Assembly (NCBI RefSeq): GCF_012027615.1
Contig: NZ_SNUT01000008.1
Span: 1-64,000, forward strand
DNA length: 64,000 nucleotides
Reading direction: 5' to 3'
Source of the DNA: Thermococcus sp. 21S7
Lineage (GTDB): Archaea > Methanobacteriota_B > Thermococci > Thermococcales > Thermococcaceae
Below the pieces are notes generated by a model. That model saw nothing but the letters and a program-made list of their open reading frames with translations, made no database searches and was not told where the DNA came from. Position numbers and translations under genes: made by a program. Of the stretch, positions 32,088-39,872 are shown in pieces (positions within the stretch are counted from its first letter, which is position 1; each line of letters starts with the position of its first letter).

Positions 32088-32360
32088 TCACTGTTTCTGG
32101 AGGCGTATCTTTATCTCCTTCAGTATCTTCTCCTTCTTGGGGTACGGCTCGTCGGAACGTTCGTACGCGTTCTTTATGTCCCCGAGGATGAGAACCAGCT
32201 TTTCAAGGATGTCCTTGCTCTTGTTCCATGGCGTGGCGTATCTAAATTCAATAAGTTCGGCCAGCTCATCGATTGTGAACTCTCCAAGGTTAGTACCGTC
32301 CTCGCAATGAGTGACTGTTAGCTTCCCTTCCTCTATAACCAGTTTGATCGACCTTCCCAT
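32088..32360 (-). CDS. Conserved hypothetical protein, 90 aa
   Basis: A 90-residue protein: MGRSIKLVIEEGKLTVTHCEDG beta-hairpin, then helices (TIDELAELIEFRYATPWNKSKD) and a very basic C-terminus (KKEKILKEIKIRLQKQ). I do not recognise a family. The ATG at 32360 is preceded by GGTGGATACTGTGAAA, and a GTG six codons upstream is an alternative. It lies upstream of galE on the same strand and is divergent from the KaiC-like gene. Confidence 0.58.
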   Translation of the reverse strand: MGRSIKLVIEEGKLTVTHCEDGTNLGEFTIDELAELIEFRYATPWNKSKDILEKLVLILGDIKNAYERSDEPYPKKEKILKEIKIRLQKQ

Positions 32361-32493
32361 TTTCACAGTATCCACCAATTTATATTCTGTGATGATTGTA
32401 TTACTTTAATTTTTTGGTTTTGGCTGGTCGGTAGAACACCACGAAAAGTTCTTATATCTTCACAAGAACAAATCATCAATTGGGAGGGCGCAG

Positions 32494-33198
32494 ATGACCG
32501 TCGAGAGAATCTCAGTTGGCATACCCGGGTTGAATTCCATGCTCGGGGGCGGCCTGATTCCGGGACGGACGTATCTGATAAAAGGTGCCCCCGGTACAGG
32601 GAAGACTACCCTAGCCATGCATTTCGCGATGGCCGGTGTGGCCTGTGGAGAGAACGTGTTGTATGTTACGCTGGAGGAGCCGGCCGAAAATTTGAAAACC
32701 GATATGGAGCGGCTTGGCTTTAACCTGAGTTCTCCCAATTTGACTATAATAGACGCAACCCCGACCGCGGAGAGGTACGTCCTCGTGGAGAACTTCTTTG
32801 AGTCGTTTTCCGAAGGTATGGACAAGATGATTTCGGCCATAAAGGACCAATTCCGGCAGAGGTACTACCATCGTGTGGTTCTTGACCCGATAACCATGAT
32901 TAAAATGACAACCCGCGAGGAGATAGAGTATCGGCGTGCCTTTTTGACCTTTGTGAAGACCATGACACGGCTTAAGACAACCGTTCTGATAACCTCCGAG
33001 CTGGAAAAGACGAACGTTGAGGAGTACTTGGTGAACGGTGTAATTGAGCTTAAGATGTTTGAGATTCAGGGCAAGCTAACGAGGGGTATACGAATAACAA
33101 AATTCAGGGGCAGTGGCTTTGATGGTACGATACGGCCGTACGAGATAACCGACCGTGGAATCGTCGTCTATCACGACCGCTTTATATCTCTACCCTGA
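32494..33198 (+). CDS. KaiC-like RecA-superfamily ATPase
   Basis: A 234-residue single KaiC domain: RISVGIPGLNSMLGGGLIPGRTYLIKGAPGTGKTT (Walker A at about residues 30-38), catalytic Glu pair in VTLEEPAENL, and the HRVVLDPITMI Walker B region. Archaeal single-domain KaiC/RAD55-like proteins are presumed regulatory ATPases tied to signal transduction; the family does not imply a clock. The ATG at 32494 follows TGGGAGGGCGCAG. The 3' end overlaps the Lhr gene by 9 bp. Confidence 0.85.
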   Translation: MTVERISVGIPGLNSMLGGGLIPGRTYLIKGAPGTGKTTLAMHFAMAGVACGENVLYVTLEEPAENLKTDMERLGFNLSSPNLTIIDATPTAERYVLVENFFESFSEGMDKMISAIKDQFRQRYYHRVVLDPITMIKMTTREEIEYRRAFLTFVKTMTRLKTTVLITSELEKTNVEEYLVNGVIELKMFEIQGKLTRGIRITKFRGSGFDGTIRPYEITDRGIVVYHDRFISLP

Positions 33199-36100
33199 GG
33201 CATCTATCATTGCCATTATCTTTCTGTGGAGCTGCTTTATCATCTCCCTCCTGTCCTCCATGAGAACCACGTCGCTTGAGCCTATCACCTCAAGGTTGAA
33301 TGCGAAGGGGCTCGGGAGTTCGTTGTGCTCGATCACCACCCTTATCCTGCCCTCCCTGACCCAGCCGAGGAAGAGTTCGGCGCTTTCCACGTCCATCTTG
33401 TCCTCCATTATCTCACGGTAAACCTCCTTGAGCAGTGGAAAGTCCGGATGATTCTCCTTGAGCACTTTGAGGAGTGCAACGGCCATGACCTGCTGTCTGC
33501 CGAGGCGCTTGCTTCTGCCTACATACCTTCTCAGTATTAAAAGCCCCCTGTTCGCAACGTGCCTGAAGCGCCTCTTGAGGAGCTCCGTGTTGTCGAGGGC
33601 CTTCTTAAGAACCTCGCGGAGCTCTTCGATTTCAAAGAGCGCCCTTATCTCCTCCTCGCTCAACCTCTTCTCGGGCGGAAGGAGCAGGGCGAAGCCGTTG
33701 TCGTTTATCGCTATCCCGACGTTGCAGTTCTTCCGCTTGCTCACGAGGTAGGCGAAGGCCCTACTTAAGGCGTCGTTCGCGCGCCTTCCGATGAGGGTGT
33801 GGAAGAAGTAGCGGTTGCGCTTCTCCCCGAGGACTTCCTCGACGAGAACCGTCTCGTCGTCCGGAACCGTTGAATACTTCGCCTGCTCGCGGAAATAAGT
33901 CAAAATCGCCTTAGCGGCCCTCTCGTCTATGCCGTACTTTCTCATGAGCAGGCTCTTGGCGCGGTGGTTGCCCATTAAGCTGGCAACCTCTCTCCTAAAG
34001 CGCTGCAAGTCGAGGGCAAGGTCGAAGCTGAGCGGAAGCATCTCCGAAAACCATGCTGGAATGGTCGGCTTCGCCCCCTCGCGGGGGATTACGTAAATTT
34101 TATTGCCCCTGCTCTTAACGAATTCGTAGGTTCTGCCCGCCAAGACGAAGATGTCGCCGGGCATCAGCCTTTCGGCGAACTCTTCCTCAACCGTTCCAAT
34201 CATCTGCTTGTCCATGGTGTAAACCCTTATCTTTGCCTCGTCAGGTATCGTGCCGGTATTCATGTAGTAGATGGCTCTCGTCATCTTGCCGCGCTTTCCG
34301 AACTTCCCGTCCTCCAGCCATATCTTGGCGTAAACCTTCCTCTCCTCCAGCCCAGCGTACTCCCCGGCGAGATAGCGGAGAACGCTCATGAAGTCTTCAA
34401 AGGACAGGTCACGGTACGGATAAGCGCGCCTCACGAGCCTGTATGCGTCTTCAACATTCCACACCTGATTGAGAGCCATCCCGAGGAGATGCTGGACGAG
34501 AACATCGAGGGGATTCTTGGGAATCCTTATCCTGTCGAGCCTTCTGTTCCTCGCGTTGTGAGCTAAGACCGTAACCTCGATCAGGTCGTCGCGGTCAAGG
34601 GCGAGGATTACCCCCTTGCTGATGTCGTGAAGTCTGTGGCCGGCGCGCCCTATACGCTGCAGAGCCCTGTTGACGCTCTTTGGCGAACCGATAAGAATTA
34701 CAAGGTCAATTGTACCGATGTCAATTCCAAGCTCAAGGCTGGTTGAGCTGTTTTTCGAGACAAAGCCATTAACGGTGTAGTTTCCGGTTTCAGAGTTCAA
34801 GATGCCGTATGCCTCGGAGATGAAGACTGATTCGACAGATTCAACCCTGTCGAAGAAAACGTCCCCTTCAGCGAGTTTTCGAAGCTCCTCAATCTCGGGA
34901 ATGACACTGTCCACGTCCTTCTCTCTGGCCACCTTCCCGTAAAAATCGAGCAGTTTCACTAGGTTTCTCCTGCTGATTTCACGGGTTCCGAGTTCGACTT
35001 TCATGGGATTGTAGACTCCCATCTTTTGAAGTCTGTAAGAGCTGATGCCAAGCGCTTCCCTTATCCTCCTCAGACGATTGCCAGCTCCAGGAATTACATC
35101 TGAATTTGAGTATCCACCGTCGGTGAGCTCCTTTATTTTCTCAAGTTTGGGACGCCAGGGCTTTATTAGCTCCCCAAATTCCCTGAGATATTCACCCCCC
35201 AAGACGGCAACGGTGTAGGATGTACCCTTTTTTCTTATCTCCCTCCCCCTGAAGAACTGCCGTTCATTGTGGTGCCTCCTCCTGATGGACGCAACGATTC
35301 CGAGCTGGAGCAAGAGATTGCGCATCCCTTCGGCGAACTCGGAGTTGAACGTAACGAAGCCCGCCGAATACACACGCCGGCCCTCTTTTATCTCAAGGTA
35401 TCCGTCACCATCGAAGTAGCCGGAGAGAAACTGAATCTTGTGCTCCCTTGGAAGGCGGTAGAGTATTTCCGGAAATCTGCCATTGGTGGATTTCTTACCA
35501 TCTTCCCCCACGAGTTCCTTGAAGATGTGAAGAAGCACGTTAAATGAGAGCTCAAGGGAGTACGTGCTCTCGTTTTGCTTTCTTATGCTCCCCTCGATTC
35601 CAAACTCCTCCTTGACGAGCTCTGCATAACGCTTAAGCATCTTCAAATCGCTGGAGAACAGTGTTATTGTGCCACCCTTCCACGAACCGTCAGCAAGCCA
35701 AAAACCTAGCAATCTGGCCAGTCCCGGTGTGAACTTCTTGGGCAGTTCGTAGCTGTTCTTGTCTGAGGTTATTTTCTCCACATCGTTTTCTTCAATGGTC
35801 ATGCCGACTTCGCTGAGAATCAGCTTTAATTTACTCCAGCCAAAGGGGTATTCTCCCCTAAGTTGCTTTGATAGGTGACTCTCACTCATGTTCAGTCTTC
35901 TTGTGAATTCTTTAATCGAGCCAAATTTAGCCCGAATGTTCTTCTTTAACTCCCTTAGAAATTCGATCCGTAGATGTAGATAAGCGGAGTCTGGAAGGAT
36001 TTCAAAAATGGACACTTCTTCATCGGGACTTGGTAACCTGCGCAGAACCCCAACGTAGTCTCCGGGTTTTAGCTTCTCCGCCTCAATCCAAGTGAGCTTT

Positions 36101-37368
36101 CCGTCCTTTATCGTCAGAAACTTATGTTCCCGTGTGGCTTCAACTTCAAATCCCAGCCTTGTCCTGAGCTTGACCCCCGTTGAGTTGTATTTAATCCGAT
36201 GGGTTCCCTCGAATCTTACCAATCTCCCTTTAGAGTCCTCAATCCCAACGATCCTCTCGCCGTCCCCAACGCTGTCTATTCTCATGATTCCTTTCGAGGT
36301 GAAGAGTTTAGAATGGCCCGGGACGCACACAACCGCCTTAAGCTCTCCCCTCTTGAGCTTCTCCTCGACGTCCAGCCGAACCTCCCTCGAAAGGCTTGAG
36401 TGATGTGCCTCTATCAGCCCTTCGAACTCCGGATACCGCTTTTTCAGATTGTAGGCGACCCTCTCAGCCCCGCTCCTCGTGTTTGTGAATATGAGCGTTG
36501 TCCTGTGCTCCCTGATGAGCTCCGCTAAGCGGCTGTACAGGGCATTGCTGAGCGTCCCGGCGTCCGTATAAACGAGGTCGTCAACCACGCTCTCGACCCA
36601 TATCTTCGTCTCTTTGGCGAAGCTGACGTCAACTATCAGGCCAGGCCTCGGCTTCCCATCGTCGTCAAAACCGAAGACGAACTTCGCGACCTCGTCCAAG
36701 GGGTGTATCGTCGCGCTCAGGCCTATCCTCACAAACTCTTTCTCCGACCAGCTGGCGAGCCTCTCGACGCTGAGCGCGAGGTGGGTTCCCCTCTTGTTCT
36801 CCGCCAACGAGTGAACCTCGTCTATGATGAGGTATTTGACCGTCTTGAGCCTCTCGCGGAACTTGGGGGCGTTCAGGGCTATGGCGAGGCTCTCGGGGGT
36901 TGTGATAAGTATATGCGGCGGCTTTTTCACCATCTTGCTCTTCTCGTAGCTCGATGTGTCGCTCGTCCTTATGCCCACCCTTATGTCCGGAATCTCATAG
37001 CCAAGCTCCTTTGCCACCTCGTTTATCTCGGCCAGAGGCCCCTCAAGGTTCCTCTTGATGTCGTTGTTGAGCGCCCTCAGGGGGGAGACGTAGAGCACGT
37101 AGATTTTATCCTCAAGCTTTCCGGCCTTGGCCAAAAGTATCAGCTCGTTTATGGCCGCGAGAAACGCCGAGAGCGTCTTTCCAGAACCTGTTGGAGAGGA
37201 TATGAGCACGTTCTCACCCCTGTGGATTTCAACAACCGCGTAGCGCTGGGGAGGGGTGAAGGTTCCAAACTTCCTCCTAAACCACTCCCTAACCGGCTCG
37301 GTGAGTATCTCGAATATCTCCTCATCCGTGTATTCCCTCTCGGCGTAGCGTATCCTTTCCTCGCTCAT
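33190..37368 (-). CDS. lhr: Lhr-family helicase interrupted by an intein
   Basis: A 1392-codon gene. Residues 1-347 and 874-1392 together make an 866-residue Lhr-type SF2 helicase: the motif I SPTGSGKTLSAFLAA region near residue 60, motif II DEVHSLAENKRGTH, SSTSLELGIDIG after the insert, QRIGRAGHRLHDISKG motif VI, and Lhr C-terminal modules. Residues 348-873 are an intein (34750-36327). Lhr enzymes unwind DNA and RNA/DNA hybrids in repair. It lacks the Cys4 motif of the Lhr-type gene at 2514. The ATG at 37368 is preceded by a TTTTTAAG box; the divergent gene at 37459 shares the promoter region. The splice junction falls in a conserved helicase motif, as is usual for inteins. Confidence 0.93.
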   Translation of the reverse strand: MSEERIRYAEREYTDEEIFEILTEPVREWFRRKFGTFTPPQRYAVVEIHRGENVLISSPTGSGKTLSAFLAAINELILLAKAGKLEDKIYVLYVSPLRALNNDIKRNLEGPLAEINEVAKELGYEIPDIRVGIRTSDTSSYEKSKMVKKPPHILITTPESLAIALNAPKFRERLKTVKYLIIDEVHSLAENKRGTHLALSVERLASWSEKEFVRIGLSATIHPLDEVAKFVFGFDDDGKPRPGLIVDVSFAKETKIWVESVVDDLVYTDAGTLSNALYSRLAELIREHRTTLIFTNTRSGAERVAYNLKKRYPEFEGLIEAHHSSLSREVRLDVEEKLKRGELKAVVCVPGHSKLFTSKGIMRIDSVGDGERIVGIEDSKGRLVRFEGTHRIKYNSTGVKLRTRLGFEVEATREHKFLTIKDGKLTWIEAEKLKPGDYVGVLRRLPSPDEEVSIFEILPDSAYLHLRIEFLRELKKNIRAKFGSIKEFTRRLNMSESHLSKQLRGEYPFGWSKLKLILSEVGMTIEENDVEKITSDKNSYELPKKFTPGLARLLGFWLADGSWKGGTITLFSSDLKMLKRYAELVKEEFGIEGSIRKQNESTYSLELSFNVLLHIFKELVGEDGKKSTNGRFPEILYRLPREHKIQFLSGYFDGDGYLEIKEGRRVYSAGFVTFNSEFAEGMRNLLLQLGIVASIRRRHHNERQFFRGREIRKKGTSYTVAVLGGEYLREFGELIKPWRPKLEKIKELTDGGYSNSDVIPGAGNRLRRIREALGISSYRLQKMGVYNPMKVELGTREISRRNLVKLLDFYGKVAREKDVDSVIPEIEELRKLAEGDVFFDRVESVESVFISEAYGILNSETGNYTVNGFVSKNSSTSLELGIDIGTIDLVILIGSPKSVNRALQRIGRAGHRLHDISKGVILALDRDDLIEVTVLAHNARNRRLDRIRIPKNPLDVLVQHLLGMALNQVWNVEDAYRLVRRAYPYRDLSFEDFMSVLRYLAGEYAGLEERKVYAKIWLEDGKFGKRGKMTRAIYYMNTGTIPDEAKIRVYTMDKQMIGTVEEEFAERLMPGDIFVLAGRTYEFVKSRGNKIYVIPREGAKPTIPAWFSEMLPLSFDLALDLQRFRREVASLMGNHRAKSLLMRKYGIDERAAKAILTYFREQAKYSTVPDDETVLVEEVLGEKRNRYFFHTLIGRRANDALSRAFAYLVSKRKNCNVGIAINDNGFALLLPPEKRLSEEEIRALFEIEELREVLKKALDNTELLKRRFRHVANRGLLILRRYVGRSKRLGRQQVMAVALLKVLKENHPDFPLLKEVYREIMEDKMDVESAELFLGWVREGRIRVVIEHNELPSPFAFNLEVIGSSDVVLMEDRREMIKQLHRKIMAMIDASG
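34750..36327 (-). mobile_element. Intein with LAGLIDADG homing endonuclease and embedded HTH segments
   Basis: A 526-residue intein, residues 348-873 of the Lhr precursor. It begins with Cys (CVPGHSKLF, block A), has a block B-like EATREHKF with Thr-x-x-His, and ends with GYGILNSE..GNYTVNGFVSKN, Asn followed by extein Ser. The endonuclease has two LAGLIDADG helices: LARLLGFWLADGSW and IQFLSGYFDGDGYL. Between block B and the first lies a helix-turn-helix (EFTRRLNMSESHLSKQLRG). A second similar one (RRIREALGISSYRLQKMG) comes after the endonuclease. The boundaries follow from aligning the extein to the helicase motif VxxTSxELGID. Base composition is more AT-rich than the exteins. Confidence 0.93.
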
Positions 37369-37458
37369 CGAAGGTTGGTTCGGTTTTGGATTTTTAAGCT
37401 ATTCGGTTATCTTAACAAACTTTTTAAGTGTCAATTGAGAACTAAAATCGGTGGGAAC

Positions 37459-37737
37459 ATGGAATTCCTGAGGCGCGTCATAGATGAGTTCAACAGACTC
37501 CACGGAAGCGAGGCCCAAGCGAGGATACTGCGAGTTGAGGGAGACGGGGCCGTCATCGAGTTCTCGGGCTCATTCTGTGCCACGTGCGGGCTCTACGACT
37601 ACTTCGACGATATCAAGTGGGAAGCCCTGGACTTCGGTCTCGAAATCGAGCCCGTGGAGGTTTTGGAGGCCGAGGAAGACGAGTTCGAGCACGGCAGGTA
37701 CGTGGTGAGGTACAGATTGGGAAATCCCTCTCCTTAG
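37459..37737 (+). CDS. Conserved hypothetical protein, 92 aa, CATC motif
   Basis: A 92-residue acidic protein, MEFLRRVIDEFNRLHGSEAQARIL then the strand RVEGDGAVIEFSGSFCATCGLYDYFDDI with a CxxC pair, and a negatively charged C-terminal half. It may bind a metal through the Cys pair plus neighbours. The long open frame upstream is antisense to the helicase; I chose the ATG at 37459, which has GGTGGGAAC before it. It is divergent from lhr. I do not recognise the family with confidence. Confidence 0.65.
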   Translation: MEFLRRVIDEFNRLHGSEAQARILRVEGDGAVIEFSGSFCATCGLYDYFDDIKWEALDFGLEIEPVEVLEAEEDEFEHGRYVVRYRLGNPSP

Positions 37738-37781
37738 AACTCCCGGATAAAGATTAAAAGCTCCCCACCGGAATTCCCAAC

Positions 37782-38831
37782 ATGAACCCGCTCCTCCTCG
37801 GTCTCGTCGTCATCCTCCTCTGGGACGGCTACTTTTTCTTCAATTACATAATTAGTCTTTTCCGTGATTACAGAATTCGGGAATGGAAGCCCAGAGTCTC
37901 CATTATAATCCCCGCCTACAACGAGGGAAGGAGGGTTCTTAACGCCATCGAATCCGCCCTTGCCCAGGAGTACCCCGACTTTGAGGTCATAGTGGTCGAT
38001 GACGGGAGCGAGGATGACACCTTTGAGGCCGCTTCATCTGTCAAAAACGCCAAGTTGAAGGTTTACAGGGTGGAGCACGGCGGAAAGGCGAAGGCTTTGA
38101 ACTTCGGCCTCTCGAAGGCTTCCGGCGAGGTTGTAGTGACGACCGACGCAGACAGCCGTCTCGAACCCGATGCGGTTAAGGAGCTCGTGAGACGCTTCTA
38201 CTCGGATGAAGTCCTCGGAGTCGGCGGCCAGGTCCGCGTCTCCGGAGGCTCTTTCCTTGAGATGGCGCAGGACGCGGAGCACCTCAGGATAGCCATGTTC
38301 CGCAGGGCCAAGGAGCTGGACGACCTGAGCCTCGCCCCCGGCCCGATAGCGGCCTTCCGCAGGGAGGCCCTTGAAAGAATCGGAGGCTTCGTTGAGGATA
38401 TCGTCGAGGACTACGCAACCACAAAGGCCGTTAAGAAGTTTGGGAAAGTTGTTTACGCTCCCCGCGCGAGGGTATGGACGAAGATGCCCAAGAGCCTTGC
38501 CGTGCTCTGGCGCCAGAGGAAGCGCTGGTTTCTCGGCGACCTGAAAAACCTCGGGGGAGGCTTCACGAAGGATTTGGCCTTTCTGCTCCTCTCCGATGTT
38601 GTGGCGCTTTTCGATGTGATAGTTCCCCCGCTTCTCCTTCTCACCGGCCAGTTTGAATTCTTCGTCCTCTGGTGGTTCTTCGAGACCTTCACGATGCTTT
38701 TACCGACCCTCTTCGAGGGCGGAAGGCTGATAAACGCGCTCCTGTTTCCGGTTATAGTCTGGTTCTGGGCGGCCTTTTACCTCACCCTCCACATCTACGG
38801 CTATCTCTCGGTGCTCCTCGGGAAGGTATGA
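37782..38831 (+). CDS. Family 2 glycosyltransferase with membrane segments
   Basis: A 349-residue processive-type GT2 enzyme. A membrane segment lies at residues 1-25, then the GT-A domain with IIPAYNEGRRVLNA, VVVDDGSEDDTF, a DXD-like TTDADSRLEP near residue 120, the acceptor loop GPIAAFRREALERIGGF, and RQRKRWFLGD (QxxRW type) near 250. Three or four C-terminal membrane helices follow. It likely builds a surface polysaccharide or glycan at the inner face of the membrane. The sugar is unknown. The gene stands alone between the CATC gene and the phosphate transporter. Confidence 0.87.
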   Translation: MNPLLLGLVVILLWDGYFFFNYIISLFRDYRIREWKPRVSIIIPAYNEGRRVLNAIESALAQEYPDFEVIVVDDGSEDDTFEAASSVKNAKLKVYRVEHGGKAKALNFGLSKASGEVVVTTDADSRLEPDAVKELVRRFYSDEVLGVGGQVRVSGGSFLEMAQDAEHLRIAMFRRAKELDDLSLAPGPIAAFRREALERIGGFVEDIVEDYATTKAVKKFGKVVYAPRARVWTKMPKSLAVLWRQRKRWFLGDLKNLGGGFTKDLAFLLLSDVVALFDVIVPPLLLLTGQFEFFVLWWFFETFTMLLPTLFEGGRLINALLFPVIVWFWAAFYLTLHIYGYLSVLLGKV

Positions 38832-38875
38832 GGGGTACCGGGCGAAACCCTTTTAAGTGCTCACTTCCGTACTAC

Positions 38876-38913
38876 ATAGACTATATAGATTATGGTGCAA
38901 CAAATAGACTATA
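38876..38913. promoter_or_regulatory. Direct repeat ATAGACTATA ahead of the phosphate transporter
   Basis: ATAGACTATA occurs at 38876-38885 and again at 38904-38913, 28 bp apart, with a short palindrome CTATATAG (38881-38888) in between. The second copy ends 3 bp before the chosen ATG. The spacing is close to a whole number of helical turns, so the boxes may bind one regulator; a TATA role for part of the sequence is also possible. Confidence 0.4.
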
Positions 38914-38916
38914 GTG

Positions 38917-39831
38917 ATGACGATGATAACGGCGCTCTTCATGGCGTGGGCGATAGGTGCAAACGACAGTGCAAAGGCCGTCGGAACGGCCGTTGGTTCG
39001 GGTGTACTGGGCTTCAAGAGAGCCGTGCTCCTCATAGGGATATTCACCACTCTGGGCGTTTTTCTTGGAGGTTCCGGCGTTTCCGGAACGGTCTCCGGGC
39101 TAGCCGAGGGCATGTCCGCGGGCGAGGTCGGACTCGTCCTCTTCAGCGCGGCCTCTGCCGTAACCCTCGCGAGCCTCTGGGGAAGGCCCATCTCAACGAC
39201 CCAGTCCATAATAGGCGGTCTCGTCGGGGCTTCCCTCGCCCTCGGACTGCCGGTTGACTGGTGGACGGTTGGCAGAATAGCATCGGCGTGGGTTCTCTCA
39301 CCCATTGTTGCCGCGCTCTTTGCGGTGGCTGTCTACAGGCTCTACAAGCCCCTGCTGAGAAGGATAAAGTGTCTGCGGAACCTTGAGCTGACCCAGAAGT
39401 GGCTCGTCTTCACCGCGGCGGCCTTTTCGGCCTTCAACCTCGGCGCCAACGAGCTCTCCAACGTCGCCGGGCTGATGGAAGGCCTCGGAATAGACGGTCC
39501 TTTTAAGCTCCTCCTGGCGCTTACCCTAACCATGGGAGCGCTGACCTTCAGCTACGACGTGATGATGACTGTTGGAAGGGACATCTCGCCCCTCGGGCCA
39601 ACCTCGGCCTTTTCGAGCCAGTTCGGGGCATCTTTGGCCGTCAGCTCGGCCAACCTGATAGGCCTTCCCGTCAGCTCGGGTCAGGCCATAGTTGGGGCCA
39701 TAAGCGGCCTGGGCCTCTACAAGGGCGAGCACGTGAACCTCAAACTCCTTGTGGGAATCGTGAAGGGCTGGGTAATAGCGCCGGTTTTCGCAGGTGCAAT
39801 ATCCTACGTTCTCATAACGTTCTTAGCTTAG
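38917..39831 (+). CDS. PiT-family inorganic phosphate transporter
   Basis: A 304-residue membrane protein with about eight hydrophobic segments. It carries the duplicated PiT signature: GANDSAKAVGTAVGSGVL near residue 17 and GANELSNVAGLMEG near 185. PiT carriers move phosphate with protons or sodium. The GTG at 38914 and ATG at 38923 are alternative starts; I took the ATG at 38917. The DUF47/PhoU-like gene often found beside pit is absent. Expression may be governed by the repeats at 38876-38913. Confidence 0.9.
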   Translation: MTMITALFMAWAIGANDSAKAVGTAVGSGVLGFKRAVLLIGIFTTLGVFLGGSGVSGTVSGLAEGMSAGEVGLVLFSAASAVTLASLWGRPISTTQSIIGGLVGASLALGLPVDWWTVGRIASAWVLSPIVAALFAVAVYRLYKPLLRRIKCLRNLELTQKWLVFTAAAFSAFNLGANELSNVAGLMEGLGIDGPFKLLLALTLTMGALTFSYDVMMTVGRDISPLGPTSAFSSQFGASLAVSSANLIGLPVSSGQAIVGAISGLGLYKGEHVNLKLLVGIVKGWVIAPVFAGAISYVLITFLA

Positions 39832-39872
39832 GCTTTTAAACCGACCGCCGAAGGGCTTAGCGGTGTTGAGAG

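Noticed and set aside
31224-32321. Plus-strand open frame of 365 codons
   Set aside because: It lies opposite galE and part of the next gene, has no ribosome binding site, and its product has no domain pattern; high GC creates such frames.
36703-37458. Long plus-strand open frame running into the 92-residue gene
   Set aside because: It is antisense to the helicase N-terminus; a GGTGGGAAC site and the conserved start favour translation only from 37459.
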